From: an uncultured Myxococcales bacterium | GTDB lineage: Bacteria > Myxococcota_A > UBA9042 | NCBI GenBank assembly: GCA_903896545.1 | Contig: CAITYF010000119.1 | Location: 1-32,574 of the forward strand | Reading direction: 5' to 3' | Length of the DNA: 32,574 nt | In this document: positions 8,086 to 16,912 of the stretch, piece after piece | Numbering within the stretch: position 1 is the stretch's first letter | Layout of the letters: each line of letters starts with the position of its first letter | The notes under the pieces: model-generated | The model's input: the letters and a program-made list of their open reading frames with translations, nothing else | What the model was told of the DNA's origin: nothing | Database searches by the model: none | Made by a program: the position numbers and the translations under genes

Positions 8086-9840
8086 CTAGCGGATTTCCAG
8101 CGCGAGCACGGACAACCCAAGTAGCCGGTTGTCCGTGCCGAGCCCCGCTTCATCGGGTCGCTGCGGCCGCGCCAGGTGCAGGTCGATGCGCCAGTCCGAC
8201 TCCATCGCCACATCCGCAGGCACGGGGAGGCTGTAGCGGTCGCGCTTGGCGACGACCAGGTCGCCCACGTGGACACCGTTCACGGCGACGGCGACCTGCT
8301 GCGGCTGCGGCGGTCGACCGAGAAACGGCGCCATTTCCAGCGTCAGCGTTCGCGCCTGAGCCACCCGCGGCAGTGCAAGCTGGATGCTCGCTTCCTGCGC
8401 CATGGTCCACGTCGCGCCCGCCTCCGGATTCGCCCAACCGCGCAGCAGGTACGGCTGCACGCCGCCCTGCTCCGTGAACGCCAGCCGCGTGCCAGGTTGG
8501 TACGGCGCGATAGGCTGCCACAGCCCGGCCAGAAACTCCGCACGTTCCCAGTTCCACATCCGCGCGAACTCGCTTTCCGGGTGCGGCCACGTGTGCCAAC
8601 GCCACGTCTCGGTGTTCCACGCGCCATCGACGTGCAGCGCGAGCGCCAGGAGCGTCGACACGCCGAGTGCGGTCGGCATCCAGGGCTGCGGCGGTTGGGT
8701 CGCCCGCGCGGTGCGCCAAGCAGCCAGCGCGACGATGAGCAGCAAGGCGAAGATCGGCACGAGATCCGTAAGCAACCGCGGACCGTACGAACCGCCGCCC
8801 GTCCACATCGGGTTGGCAGAAATCAGCACCCAGTGCACAAGCGCGTAGCCCAGCGCCATCACGACGAGCCGCGGCTGCGGCAACGTCGCGCGATAACGCG
8901 TCAAAAGCACGCCGACGGGCACAAGCCAAGCGCAGTAGAGAAGCAGGCCGCGCTGCGGACTCGCGAGGTTGCCGGCCAACGCTTGGAGAAACGCTGGATT
9001 GCCCAGCGGGTGCCGGTAGTAGGCCGGCAGCGGGTGCCCCCAGATGCTGTAGGACCACAGCCAGAACGGCGCGAGCCACGCGAGCACGGTCAGACCAAAA
9101 CGCAGCGGCAATGGTTGAAAGACGAGCAGATGCCAAGGTCGCGGCGTCGTTCGGCGGACGTGATCGAGCAGGTACAGCCCGGTGGCGGCGACAGCGAGGC
9201 TGAAGCTCGGACGAATCAGGTACAGCAGCGCGCCAAGTGAGCCCAGAAGCACCGGCGAAACCGGGCGCCCCAGCCCCAGCCGCCGCAGGTGCAACAGCAA
9301 CAGCGTCAGGACCAGAACGCCCCAAGTATGGCTCCACAGCGCGCGACTTGCCGTGCTGAGCAACGGCGAGCCCAGACCGACGACCACCATCACGCCCAGC
9401 GTCCACGGCAGCGGTAGCCAGGTGCGCGCCAGAAGCCCGATGAGCAGCACCGTCACTGCCGTCAGGATCGCGGCGATGCTGTGCTGGACACGTTCTTCCA
9501 GCCACGGCGCGTAACGGCCGCTCGGCCCCAGAACCGACTCGCCCAGCGACTCGCGCCACGCCAGCAGCGGCACGGTGAGCAGCGGCGTACCGGGCGGGTA
9601 GTGAGAAACGGTGTGGCCATTCACCACATCCAGCTGATATGGCCCCTGCGGCAGTTCGTACGCGTCCAGCAGCAGCGTCTGGTGGTGCAGCGCTGCGTGG
9701 CTGGCCAGCAGCGTGTAGCGCGAATCCGCCAGTTGGGTCACCGGCGCAACGGTGTAGAGCCAGCCCAAAAGCGCGGCGAGAAGCACAAGCATCGCGTGGC
9801 TGGAAACGCCTTGCGGCTTGGGATTGCTGCGCTTTTGCAC
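8086..9840 (-). CDS. Polytopic membrane protein, GT-C-like, with C-terminal periplasmic domain
   Basis: About 584 residues. The first two thirds hold roughly ten hydrophobic helices. An early periplasmic loop carries HYPPGTPLL, as seen in GT-C-type (lipid-linked sugar) glycosyltransferase-like membrane proteins. The last 150 residues have the pattern of the jelly-roll domain often attached to such proteins: a GWANPE..TW motif, a vNG motif and a final D-N-R-x-LGLSV strand. I infer a sugar-transfer or envelope polysaccharide role, without a defined reaction. The GTG start at 9840 overlaps the TAG stop of the pentapeptide gene (TAGTG) behind GGTGGAG and gives a basic N-terminus before the first helix. 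An ATG at 9792, at the start of the first helix, is the alternative (568 residues). Confidence 0.75.
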   Translation of the reverse strand: MQKRSNPKPQGVSSHAMLVLLAALLGWLYTVAPVTQLADSRYTLLASHAALHHQTLLLDAYELPQGPYQLDVVNGHTVSHYPPGTPLLTVPLLAWRESLGESVLGPSGRYAPWLEERVQHSIAAILTAVTVLLIGLLARTWLPLPWTLGVMVVVGLGSPLLSTASRALWSHTWGVLVLTLLLLHLRRLGLGRPVSPVLLGSLGALLYLIRPSFSLAVAATGLYLLDHVRRTTPRPWHLLVFQPLPLRFGLTVLAWLAPFWLWSYSIWGHPLPAYYRHPLGNPAFLQALAGNLASPQRGLLLYCAWLVPVGVLLTRYRATLPQPRLVVMALGYALVHWVLISANPMWTGGGSYGPRLLTDLVPIFALLLIVALAAWRTARATQPPQPWMPTALGVSTLLALALHVDGAWNTETWRWHTWPHPESEFARMWNWERAEFLAGLWQPIAPYQPGTRLAFTEQGGVQPYLLRGWANPEAGATWTMAQEASIQLALPRVAQARTLTLEMAPFLGRPPQPQQVAVAVNGVHVGDLVVAKRDRYSLPVPADVAMESDWRIDLHLARPQRPDEAGLGTDNRLLGLSVLALEIR

Positions 9841-10409
9841 TACTCCACCACGATCCCGTGCTTTTGCAGGAGCCCGATGACGCCGTACACGGAAAATTTG
9901 GCGCGACGCAACCGGTTGCGCTCCGGGTCGATGGAAAAACCTTGTGCGGTGCGAAAATCCGCGCTTTCCAAGTTCGTCTGGGCAAAAAGCGCGCCCGTGA
10001 GGACGCATTCGTCAAATACGGCGGCAAAAAGGTCCGCGCCAGAAAAATCGGCTTCCGTGAGCGAACAGCGGATGAACCGCGTTTTCTTGATCTTCAGCTT
10101 CTCGAAAATCGCGTAGTCGAGGAGGCAGTCTTCGAAGCCAAAGGACGTGAAGTCGCGGTCGCCGGAAAAATCCGCGCCGGTGAGCTTGCAGCCGACGAAG
10201 TGCGCGTCGCGCAGGACGGCTTCGCGGAACTTGACCATGGCGAAGTTGCAGGCGTCAAAGCGGCAGTCGTGCCAGGTTGTGCCGGTGACGTCGGCGCCGG
10301 AGAAGTCACAGCCGATGAAGGTGCATTTCTCAAATTCCGCGTCGGCGAGCGACAACGCGGCGGCTTCGGCAGCGGAAAACGTGCGATTGAGGTACGGCGA
10401 TGCGTCCAC
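9840..10409 (-). CDS. Pentapeptide-repeat protein (McbG/Qnr-like size)
   Basis: A 189-residue protein of tandem A(D/N)LXX-type pentapeptides: centres such as CDFSGADVTG, CKLTGADFSG and CSLTEADFSGADL recur from about residue 26 to 155. It ends in a FSIDPERNRLRRAKFS tail typical of many bacterial members. The family folds as a right-handed quadrilateral beta-helix; the similarly sized McbG, MfpA and Qnr proteins mimic DNA and protect gyrase, but sequence alone cannot assign that here. No signal peptide is present, so it should be cytosolic. Its stop overlaps the start of the downstream membrane-protein gene by one base, suggesting co-translation. Confidence 0.88.
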   Translation of the reverse strand: MDASPYLNRTFSAAEAAALSLADAEFEKCTFIGCDFSGADVTGTTWHDCRFDACNFAMVKFREAVLRDAHFVGCKLTGADFSGDRDFTSFGFEDCLLDYAIFEKLKIKKTRFIRCSLTEADFSGADLFAAVFDECVLTGALFAQTNLESADFRTAQGFSIDPERNRLRRAKFSVYGVIGLLQKHGIVVE

Positions 10410-10580
10410 GCGGGCCTCCGTCGGCGATGCCGATTGCGTGGGAGGCTATGCACGGCGAGGGGCTGCGTCAATGTGCCAGGCGGACGGCCGTGGAAATGGC
10501 CGCGATTCAGCGCTGCGGCGTGGCCTTGACTGCCCCACACGCTGCGCCACACTCACGGCCTTGGACTGGAGGAGCCGAAG

Positions 10581-11120
10581 ATGGTCGAGACGCCGCACCC
10601 ACCGCGCGAGCCCATCGTGGTGTTTCGCTCCGACCGCCAGCTCACGCTGCGGTTTGTGACCCTCGTTTGCCTCATTCCCGTTCCTTTGACGACTTGGCTC
10701 CTGACCTTGCCGCCCACCTGGGACGACACGCCGTTTGGCCCGCTGTTCTGGTGGGTTCTGCCGCTGTGTGGTCTGGCGCTCGCGGCAACGCTGCCGGCCT
10801 CGCTGTTTCTGCTCCACGACCGCTACGTGATTCAGTTGGAGCGCCTCCCAACCGGACTTTGGCGACTCCAGACGTTCCTGCTCTGGGGCCAACGCACGCG
10901 CGAACTGGACCTCGATGCCATGATCGGCGCGCAGTTACGGGAGCACGAAGGCCGGTTTGACGCGACGGAAGTGCCGAGCGTGAACGCGCCGTGGTTGGAA
11001 GCCAAACTCGTGACTGGCAAGCAACTGATCTTCGACCGCCAAGGCAGCGCGCCTCAAGGCTGGGAAGCGCTGCGCGGGGTGCTGGGACGTGAAAAGAAGG
11101 TTAAACCCCGAAAGCGTTAG
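10581..11120 (+). CDS. Small two-helix membrane protein, unknown function
   Basis: A 179-residue protein preceded by a strong GGAGGAG ribosome-binding site. Two hydrophobic segments (about residues 24-43 and 52-78) are followed by a cytosolic region of about 100 residues with a beta-rich pattern (RYVIQLERLPTGLWRLQTF) and a very basic tail (KKVKPRKR). This resembles small membrane proteins with a PH-like soluble part, but no family is recognised. It is alone on this strand, divergent from the pentapeptide gene and convergent with the sensor kinase gene. Confidence 0.75.
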   Translation: MVETPHPPREPIVVFRSDRQLTLRFVTLVCLIPVPLTTWLLTLPPTWDDTPFGPLFWWVLPLCGLALAATLPASLFLLHDRYVIQLERLPTGLWRLQTFLLWGQRTRELDLDAMIGAQLREHEGRFDATEVPSVNAPWLEAKLVTGKQLIFDRQGSAPQGWEALRGVLGREKKVKPRKR

Positions 11121-11243
11121 CTGCTGACCTGTTGTGAATACCGTGCTGGAGTCAGTCAGACCTGTTGCATCTCGCACCGGGACTTCGAGCGCGCATCTCC
11201 GGTGGCGCACCGCGGTGGCGGCGGCTCTGACGTGGGAATTCGG

Positions 11244-13517
11244 TCAGCGTGTCGAGGTGGACGTGGAAGCGGGCAGCCACTTCACAAGCGTCCGGTAGAG
11301 GATCGCGGGCTCGACCGGCTTGGAGAGGAAGTCGTTCATCCCCGCCGCCAGACACTTGTCGCGGTCCTCGGCGAACGCGTTCGCCGTCATTGCGAGAATC
11401 GGGGTCTTTGCACCATTTGGCAGCGCGCGAATCGCCCGCGTTGCCTCCAGACCGTCCATCTCCGGCATCTGCATGTCCATCAGAATCAGCGCGTACGCCC
11501 GCTCCTGCGCGTGCCGCACGCCGATGAGGCCATTCTCAGCCACGTCGACGGCAAGCCCGACGTTGCCCAGCAGGCTCAGCGCAACCTCCTGGTTGATGGG
11601 ATCGTCTTCCACCAGCAGCACGCGGATCCCGTGCGAGTGGGCGAGCAGGTGCGCTTCCGCAGCGCCGACACCCATCGGGTCGTCAGCCACCGGGTCGTCA
11701 TGACTCTTGCCCAGTCGCACAGTCAGCCAGAAATGGCTCCCCACGTTCAACGTGCTCTCAACGCCCACCTCGCCGCCCATCAACTCCGCGATGTGCCGCG
11801 TAATCGCCAGTCCCAAGCCTGTGCCACCGAATTTGCGCGTCGTCGAGCTGTCCGCCTGCTCAAAGGTCTGGAAGATCCGCCCCAGCTGGTCCGGCGCGAT
11901 GCCAATGCCGCTGTCTGCCACGTCAAACCGCAGCAGGTAGCCCTCGGCCGTCTCCTCCAGCACGCGCCCGGTCACCGTGATGTCGCCGTGCTCCGTGAAC
12001 TTCAGCGCGTTGCCGACGTAGTTGATGAGCGCCTGCGACAATCGCCCCGCATCACCGCGCAGCGCGAGCGGCATCCCGGACATTGAGACGCGCAGCCGCA
12101 GCCCCTTCGCCGCGATCGCCTGCCCCAGGACCGAGGTCATGCCACGCAGCACCACGGCGAGGTCAAAATCCTTGTCTTCGAGCGACAACTTGCCCGCTTC
12201 CACCTTGGCAAGGTCCAAAATGTCGTTGATGACGCCCAAGAGGTGCTTGCCCGACGCCTCGATTTTCTCTAACTGGCGCGCTTGCTGGGTGGTCACCTGC
12301 CCGCGACTCAGGAGGTAGACCAGCCCCAAAATGCCGTTCAGCGGCGTGCGGATCTCGTGGCTCATGTTGGCGAGAAACGCGCTTTTGGCCAACGTTGAGG
12401 CCTCCGCCGCCTCTTTGGCTTGCAGCAGGACCAGTTCCGCTTCTTTGCGCTTCGTAATGTCGACGAGGAACGTGATAAAGCGCCCGCTGTGACCGTCTTT
12501 GGCTGGCAGGTAATACAACGCGATATCAACGGGGATCAACTTTCCCATCTTGGTGCGGATGTCCGCGTCGAATCGCGTCTGGCCGCGGGCGCGCAGGTCT
12601 GGGGCCAGCTTGGCAAAGCCCCCGGCGGCAACCGGCGGTGCGAAGTCCGCAACGTTCAGCGTCACCATTTCGGCGCGCGTGTACCCCAGCATCTCGGCGG
12701 CAAATTTGTTTGCGTACTCCACGGCACCCGTTTCGGCATCCACCCAGTGAATGCCGATCGCCACAGAATCCAGGGCAAATACCGTATCCGACAGGCGGTG
12801 ATTCGCCGCGCGCAAATCGACCGTTCCTTCCTGAACCAACTGCGCGAGTTGGTGCCGCTGTCCGTCGAGTCTTGCTGCGTCCCGCGAACGCACCATGATA
12901 TCGCGCGACGCGTTAAACAGCGCCGCGCGACCGTCCAACTCGAACGGCGCGCCGCTGACTTCAACGTCAAAAACCGAGCCATCCTTGCGCCGATGCCGGG
13001 TCTCAAATTGTGAGCGCCCGTCGCGATCAAATTGCGTGTCCAGAATCGCGCGGAGCGCTTCCGGAGTAAACCCGTCGTCCCACAGTGACACGTGCGCCCC
13101 GATCAGCTCCTCGCGTGTGTAACCCAGCATCGCGCAAAACGAGTCGCTCACCTCGATCGCGTGTCCCGTTCGGTCCAAAATGTGAACGCCATCGCTCGCT
13201 TTTCGCACGAGGACGTGGCTCCTCTCGCGTTCACGGTCCAAGGCCAAAATGGCCAGGTCGCGTTCCTTCACGTGGTCGGTGAACGCCGGCGGTGGAATAG
13301 GAGCGCGGGCAGCCGTCACCGAGCGTAGGACGACGGTGAAGAAGGCTGCCGAAGCGAGAACGAAAAAGGCCGCTCTGGCCGCAGGAAACAACCCGAAAGA
13401 CTGCTGCGCTTGCGGGCTCAGCAGCAGGTATTCAGAACCGACGATCCATAGGAATCCGAGGAGGACATACGCCCCGTTGGATTGTAAAATGAACCGGTCG
13501 TGCGCCGTTCGTTTCAT
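11244..13517 (-). CDS. Hybrid sensor histidine kinase (2 TM, PAS-PAS-HisKA-HATPase-REC)
   Basis: A 757-residue membrane-bound hybrid kinase. Two helices (about 16-33 and 44-66) anchor it. Two PAS domains follow (about 98-215 and 237-355), then HisKA with the phospho-accepting His387 in [10 protein letters not shown], and HATPase_c with the N box ([13 protein letters not shown]), DSGIGI and GGTGLGLA at 564. The C-terminal receiver has acidic EDD near its start, phospho-acceptor Asp681 in [11 protein letters not shown] and the SKPV lysine. It should autophosphorylate and pass phosphate internally to Asp681, then probably through an unlinked Hpt protein. No separate response regulator gene is adjacent, so it is an orphan. 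The gene has no co-directional partner closer than arsA, 128 bases upstream. Confidence 0.93.
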   Translation of the reverse strand: MKRTAHDRFILQSNGAYVLLGFLWIVGSEYLLLSPQAQQSFGLFPAARAAFFVLASAAFFTVVLRSVTAARAPIPPPAFTDHVKERDLAILALDRERERSHVLVRKASDGVHILDRTGHAIEVSDSFCAMLGYTREELIGAHVSLWDDGFTPEALRAILDTQFDRDGRSQFETRHRRKDGSVFDVEVSGAPFELDGRAALFNASRDIMVRSRDAARLDGQRHQLAQLVQEGTVDLRAANHRLSDTVFALDSVAIGIHWVDAETGAVEYANKFAAEMLGYTRAEMVTLNVADFAPPVAAGGFAKLAPDLRARGQTRFDADIRTKMGKLIPVDIALYYLPAKDGHSGRFITFLVDITKRKEAELVLLQAKEAAEASTLAKSAFLANMSHEIRTPLNGILGLVYLLSRGQVTTQQARQLEKIEASGKHLLGVINDILDLAKVEAGKLSLEDKDFDLAVVLRGMTSVLGQAIAAKGLRLRVSMSGMPLALRGDAGRLSQALINYVGNALKFTEHGDITVTGRVLEETAEGYLLRFDVADSGIGIAPDQLGRIFQTFEQADSSTTRKFGGTGLGLAITRHIAELMGGEVGVESTLNVGSHFWLTVRLGKSHDDPVADDPMGVGAAEAHLLAHSHGIRVLLVEDDPINQEVALSLLGNVGLAVDVAENGLIGVRHAQERAYALILMDMQMPEMDGLEATRAIRALPNGAKTPILAMTANAFAEDRDKCLAAGMNDFLSKPVEPAILYRTLVKWLPASTSTSTR

Positions 13518-13645
13518 GCACCTTCAAGGCTGGGGAATCCACAGCAACGCGGACTGGTCTCGATGAAGACCGGCGCTCGCGGTCAGTCTGCTCGCAGCCT
13601 AGCAAAGGGCAAGACGATCTTTCGGTCGTTCACTGGTTGAAAAAG

Positions 13646-15316
13646 CTAAGGGTGCCAACCGACGACTGCGACGCGTGAAGTCAACGCCGCGACTTCCTGA
13701 TGGTACCGAGGTTCGAGGGCGCGGCGTTGCACCAACACCGGATCCGTCACCGTCAGCGGCAGCAGGCTTTGGTTGATGACCCACGCGAACGGCTGAATCT
13801 CCGCACGCGCGAGGTCGCGCTGGAGCTGTGCGGCCTCGTGCACAGGCGTCGCCTCCGGCAGCGTCACGAGCAACACCCGCGTGTAGAGCGGATCGCGCAG
13901 GCGCGGCAGGAGGCGCGTCACTTCGGGCGGCGCTTCACCGGCCGTACGCAGGACCTCGCGGTGGTAGGACTCCGCCGCGTCCAGAAGCAGCAGCGTGTGC
14001 CCCGTCGGCGCAGTATCGATGACGACAAAGCCAGCCGCACCCTGGTCCACGATCCGCGCAAAGGCGCGAAACACGGCGATTTCCTCTGTGCAAGGCGAGC
14101 GCAGGTCTTCTTCCAAGAGCGCGCGCCCGGCCGTATCGAGATCCTTGCCCGCGATATCAAGCACTTCCTGCCGGTACGCCGCAGTCTCCACCGCCGGATC
14201 AATCCGGCTCACGCGAATCCCCTGGACCGGCGCGCCCATCGTGTCGACCACGTGCGCCGCCGGATCGGTCGTCGTCAGGTGCACCGCGTGACCGAGTTGC
14301 ACCAACTGCCGCGCCACCTCAATCGCGACGCTGGTCTTGCCCACGCCACCTTTGCCCATCGTCAGAATCACGCCGTGCCCCGGAGCCGCCAGATCCGGCA
14401 GCAGCGACGCGAGCGTGTTCAGCGTCACAGGCTTCGGCGGCACAAAGAGCGCGCGGAGTGCGGCGATGCCGACGAGGCCAAAAGGCAGGAGCGGCAAGCG
14501 ATGCGTCGGCAGCACGCGCAGACCGTCGGGCATCGCCGCGAGCGCGTCCAGGCCGCGTTTTTCCAAAGCCAACGCGATGGAATCATGCCGTTCCGTCGCG
14601 GTGAACAGCGCATTGAGCACCAGTTCCACGTGCGTCAAACCGAGGTGCGCGAGTTCAGCGCGCGTCCGTTCAGCCTCGCGCAATGCCGTCGTTTCCGCGC
14701 GGGAAACCAGCACGAGCGCAGTCTTTTCACCGTCAATCAGCATCGCCCGCGAGGCGTCATACAACTTCTGCTGCGCCTGCAAACCAGCCAGTGGCCCCAG
14801 ACAAGACGTCCCGCCGACATTGGACTCCAGAAAACCGGTCCACGCCGCGGGCAGCTCCAGGAGCCGCAGCGTGTGGCCAGTCGGCGCTGTGTCAAAAATG
14901 ACGTGGTCAAACTGCGCGGTCGCCGCGGGATCGCCGAGAATCTTGGAAAACTCGTCAAAAGCCGCGATTTCTACCGTGCAGGCGCCGGAAAGCTGCTCTT
15001 CCATGCTGCGAATCGCCGCGACCGGCAAAATCCCGCGGTACGGGCCAACGACTTTCTCGCGGTACGCGAACGCCGCGGCTTCTGGGTCAATGTTCAGCGC
15101 CTGCAAGTTCGCGACGTTGGCCACGTCAACCGGGGTCGACACCAACGCCGTCTCCAGTACTTCATCCAGATTCGACGCGGGATCCGTACTCACGAGGAGC
15201 ACGCGAAGTCCGCGATCCGCGAGCGCTATCGCCGTCGCACAGGCCACGCTTGTCTTGCCAACGCCGCCTTTGCCAGTGAAGAAGAGATGCCGCGGTGGGC
15301 GTTGCAGAAGGTCCAT
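13646..15316 (-). CDS. arsA: ArsA, arsenite/antimonite-stimulated ATPase
   Basis: A 556-residue protein with two homologous ATPase halves. Each has a deviant Walker A GKGGVGKT (residues 15-22 and 321-328) and a DTAPTGHT switch/signal sequence. The three cysteines that form the trivalent metalloid site are conserved: Cys113, Cys172 (the same numbers as the classical E. coli plasmid ArsA) and Cys409 in SPCTEEIA, equivalent to Cys422. ArsA normally drives the ArsB pump and receives As(III) from ArsD. The ATG at 15316 overlaps the arsR TGA by one base (TGATG), showing translational coupling; a GTG one codon earlier is possible. No ArsB or Acr3 gene is present nearby. Confidence 0.95.
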   Translation of the reverse strand: MDLLQRPPRHLFFTGKGGVGKTSVACATAIALADRGLRVLLVSTDPASNLDEVLETALVSTPVDVANVANLQALNIDPEAAAFAYREKVVGPYRGILPVAAIRSMEEQLSGACTVEIAAFDEFSKILGDPAATAQFDHVIFDTAPTGHTLRLLELPAAWTGFLESNVGGTSCLGPLAGLQAQQKLYDASRAMLIDGEKTALVLVSRAETTALREAERTRAELAHLGLTHVELVLNALFTATERHDSIALALEKRGLDALAAMPDGLRVLPTHRLPLLPFGLVGIAALRALFVPPKPVTLNTLASLLPDLAAPGHGVILTMGKGGVGKTSVAIEVARQLVQLGHAVHLTTTDPAAHVVDTMGAPVQGIRVSRIDPAVETAAYRQEVLDIAGKDLDTAGRALLEEDLRSPCTEEIAVFRAFARIVDQGAAGFVVIDTAPTGHTLLLLDAAESYHREVLRTAGEAPPEVTRLLPRLRDPLYTRVLLVTLPEATPVHEAAQLQRDLARAEIQPFAWVINQSLLPLTVTDPVLVQRRALEPRYHQEVAALTSRVAVVGWHP

Positions 15317-15645
15317 CACAAACCGCCGATCAGGACGCGCAGGCGCCGCAGTGTCCGGGTTTCAACGCAGTAACAGATGCGGGGACCGTCGATTTCACCG
15401 CGAATCAAGCCGGCGTCCTTCAACACCTTGAGGTGCTGCGAGACGGTCGATTGCGCCAAAGGGATTTGGTCGACGATTTCACCACAAACGCATGACTCAC
15501 GGTTCGTCAGCAGGCGTAGAATCTGTACGCGTACGGGATGACCGAGTGCTTTGGCGAGCGCGGCGAGTTCCTCATCGGCGTCGGAACTCTCCAGCAGCCG
15601 CAGGTCGGGCGGGAGGTCAACAGGGGGGCAGCAGTCGTTTGTCAT
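15316..15645 (-). CDS. arsR: ArsR-family metalloid-responsive repressor
   Basis: A 109-residue winged-helix repressor with the core [13 protein letters not shown] and recognition helix [16 protein letters not shown]. Thiol ligands for As(III) or Sb(III) are plausible: Cys52-Val-Cys54 at the start of the DNA-binding region (position of the classical ELCVCDL motif), an extra Cys91-x-Cys93 and an N-terminal Cys5-Cys6 pair. It should bind its own promoter and release on metalloid binding. It is the first gene of the arsR-arsA unit, with AGGAG seven bases before the ATG and a one-base stop/start overlap with arsA. The operator candidates are the two inverted repeats in the divergent region. Confidence 0.94.
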   Translation of the reverse strand: MTNDCCPPVDLPPDLRLLESSDADEELAALAKALGHPVRVQILRLLTNRESCVCGEIVDQIPLAQSTVSQHLKVLKDAGLIRGEIDGPRICYCVETRTLRRLRVLIGGL

Positions 15646-15656
15646 CGGGCACTCCT

Positions 15657-15697
15657 TATCGCAAAGTCACGATAGGACGCGGGCCGGGGCGTGTCAA
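15657..15697 (-). promoter_or_regulatory. arsR-arsA promoter with ArsR operator over the -10 box
   Basis: Reading leftwards, -35 TTGACA (15697-15692), a 17-base spacer and -10 TATCGT (15674-15669). The inverted repeat TATCG-N8-CGATA (15657-15674) covers the -10 box and lies 12-29 bases before the arsR start. Its position fits autorepression. Confidence 0.75.
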
Positions 15698-15729
15698 CCC
15701 GTGCGAAGGAGCCTGCTGAAGCGCCAACA

Positions 15730-15769
15730 TTGACACACGCGCCCGGAGTGCTATCGTCTTTCAGCGATG
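15730..15769 (+). promoter_or_regulatory. arsD-operon promoter with matching ArsR operator
   Basis: Reading rightwards, -35 TTGACA (15730-15735), a 16-base spacer and -10 TATCGT (15752-15757). The inverted repeat TATCG-N8-CGATG (15752-15769) again overlaps the -10 box. It has the same half-sites, spacing and placement as the operator on the opposite promoter, so the rightward operon is probably under the same ArsR. Confidence 0.72.
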
Positions 15770-15816
15770 ACTGCGGCTATCGCCGCTCGCGCTTCACCAC
15801 CGTTCGGGAGTTTTCC

Positions 15817-16185
15817 ATGACCACCTCCGTCCAAGTCTTCGACCCCGCGATGTGCTGCTCCACCGGCGTTTGCGGTCCGAGCATTGACCCGGCACTCATG
15901 CGCTTTGCCGCCGACCTGGAATGGCTGGGCGAGCAAGGCGTACACGTGCAACGCTTCAACTTGTCGCAAGAGCCCGCGGCGTTCGCAGCGCAGCCGATTG
16001 TGCTGAAGGCCATTGAAGTGCAAGGGGAAAGCGCCCTGCCGGCGATCCTCGTCGGCGGCGTGTTGAAGAGCACCGGCGCGTACCCGTCACGCGAGCAATT
16101 GGCCGCTTGGGCAGCCGCGCCCGCTTCGGAAAAGCCGGTTGTCGCCAAGGGCGGCTGTGGCTGCGGTCCCACGGGCTGCTGCTGA
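15817..16185 (+). CDS. arsD: ArsD, arsenic metallochaperone
   Basis: A 122-residue protein of the ArsD family, which has a thioredoxin-like fold and hands trivalent arsenic to ArsA. The essential N-terminal triad is present as Cys13, Cys14 and Cys19 in AMCCSTGVCGPS. The C-terminus carries a further cluster, GGCGCGPTGCC, comparable to the vicinal Cys pairs of other ArsD proteins. ATG 15817 follows GGGAG and starts at the conserved beta-strand; the open frame extends upstream but across the promoter. It is first in a four-gene rightward operon divergent from arsR-arsA. Some ArsD proteins also act as weak repressors, so a minor regulatory role is possible. Confidence 0.93.
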   Translation: MTTSVQVFDPAMCCSTGVCGPSIDPALMRFAADLEWLGEQGVHVQRFNLSQEPAAFAAQPIVLKAIEVQGESALPAILVGGVLKSTGAYPSREQLAAWAAAPASEKPVVAKGGCGCGPTGCC

Positions 16186-16196
16186 GCGAGGGCGAC

Positions 16197-16433
16197 GTGA
16201 AAATTCAGGTCTACGGCACCGGCTGCACGCCGTGCAAAATCATGCTGGCCAACGTGCAAGAGGCCGCGCGGCAGTTGAATCTCGCCGATCCGGTTGAGCA
16301 CATGACGCGGATTCAGGACATGCTGGCGGCGGGCGTTTCCGGCACGCCGGCGCTGGCGATTGACGGCGAACTGAAGGTCGTGGGCAAGGCGCTCGACGTG
16401 CCGGCGATTGTGGCGTTGCTGCGCGCGCAGTGA
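16197..16433 (+). CDS. Small thioredoxin-like redox protein
   Basis: A 78-residue protein starting at GTG 16197, eleven bases after arsD. It has Cys10-x-x-Cys13 in GTGCTPCK, the cis-proline region SGTPALAIDG, and the short length of the Thioredoxin_3 (MTH895-like, redox-active disulfide) family. These proteins recur in arsenic and metal-efflux clusters, and may supply electrons for disulfide or metalloid reduction in the cytosol. No signal peptide is seen. The upstream in-frame ATG at 16107 lies inside arsD and is rejected as the start. Confidence 0.85.
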   Translation: MKIQVYGTGCTPCKIMLANVQEAARQLNLADPVEHMTRIQDMLAAGVSGTPALAIDGELKVVGKALDVPAIVALLRAQ

Positions 16434-16450
16434 CGTCAAAGGAGCGAGCG

Positions 16451-16912
16451 ATGTCAGTCAAGTCAGTCGCGGGAATCCTGATTGTGGGTGCCGTCGTCCT
16501 CGTGCCACTTTGGCTGAAGCGCCCGTCGGCTTCTGAGCCTGCAGCGCCGCGTACGATTGCTGCCACGCCGGTTGTCCATCCCGCTGCGCCAGCCGCTGCG
16601 CCTGCCCCACGGGTGCTGCCGCGTTTTGTGGACATTGGCACGACGAGCTGCGCGCCGTGCAAGGTCATGATGGGCGTCCTTGCGGAGTTGGAGCAGCGCT
16701 ACCCGGATTCGCTCAAGGTCGAGTTCATCAACAGCCACGACAACCCGGACATCGCTGAGAAGCTGAACATTCAGGCGATTCCGTCGCAGATCTTCTACTC
16801 GCCGGGTGGTCAGGAGCTTTTCCGCCACACGGGCGTGATGCGGACAGACGCTGTCGTGGCCAAGTGGAAAGAACTGGGACTCATCCTGCCAGAACCCAAG
16901 GCAGCGCGATGA
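16451..16912 (+). CDS. Membrane-anchored periplasmic thioredoxin-like protein
   Basis: A 153-residue protein starting at ATG 16451 behind AAAGGAG. An N-terminal hydrophobic anchor (residues 6-22) and an Ala/Pro-rich linker (26-55) lead into a thioredoxin fold with Cys67-x-x-Cys70 in TSCAPCK and cis-proline in AIPSQIF. It should face the periplasm, where a CcdA-type partner would reduce it. The next gene starts within its stop codon (ATGA overlap), which supports that pairing. Substrate is unknown; in this cluster it could keep metal-binding thiols reduced. Confidence 0.88.
   Translation: MSVKSVAGILIVGAVVLVPLWLKRPSASEPAAPRTIAATPVVHPAAPAAAPAPRVLPRFVDIGTTSCAPCKVMMGVLAELEQRYPDSLKVEFINSHDNPDIAEKLNIQAIPSQIFYSPGGQELFRHTGVMRTDAVVAKWKELGLILPEPKAAR

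Noticed and set aside
8150..10027. A 625-codon minus-strand frame overlapping the membrane protein gene
   Set aside because: It is a shifted-frame shadow: low-complexity Ala/Arg composition with no helices. The overlapping frame has clear membrane helices and a C-terminal domain.
11199..11217. Small palindromes such as CACCGCGGTG between the convergent genes at 11121-11243
   Set aside because: Short GC palindromes are expected by chance in this composition, and there is no long stem or T-run to call a terminator.
13700..15373. A 557-codon plus-strand frame opposite arsA
   Set aside because: It is Arg/Gln/His-rich without motifs. The opposite strand encodes ArsA with two P-loops and all three metal cysteines.
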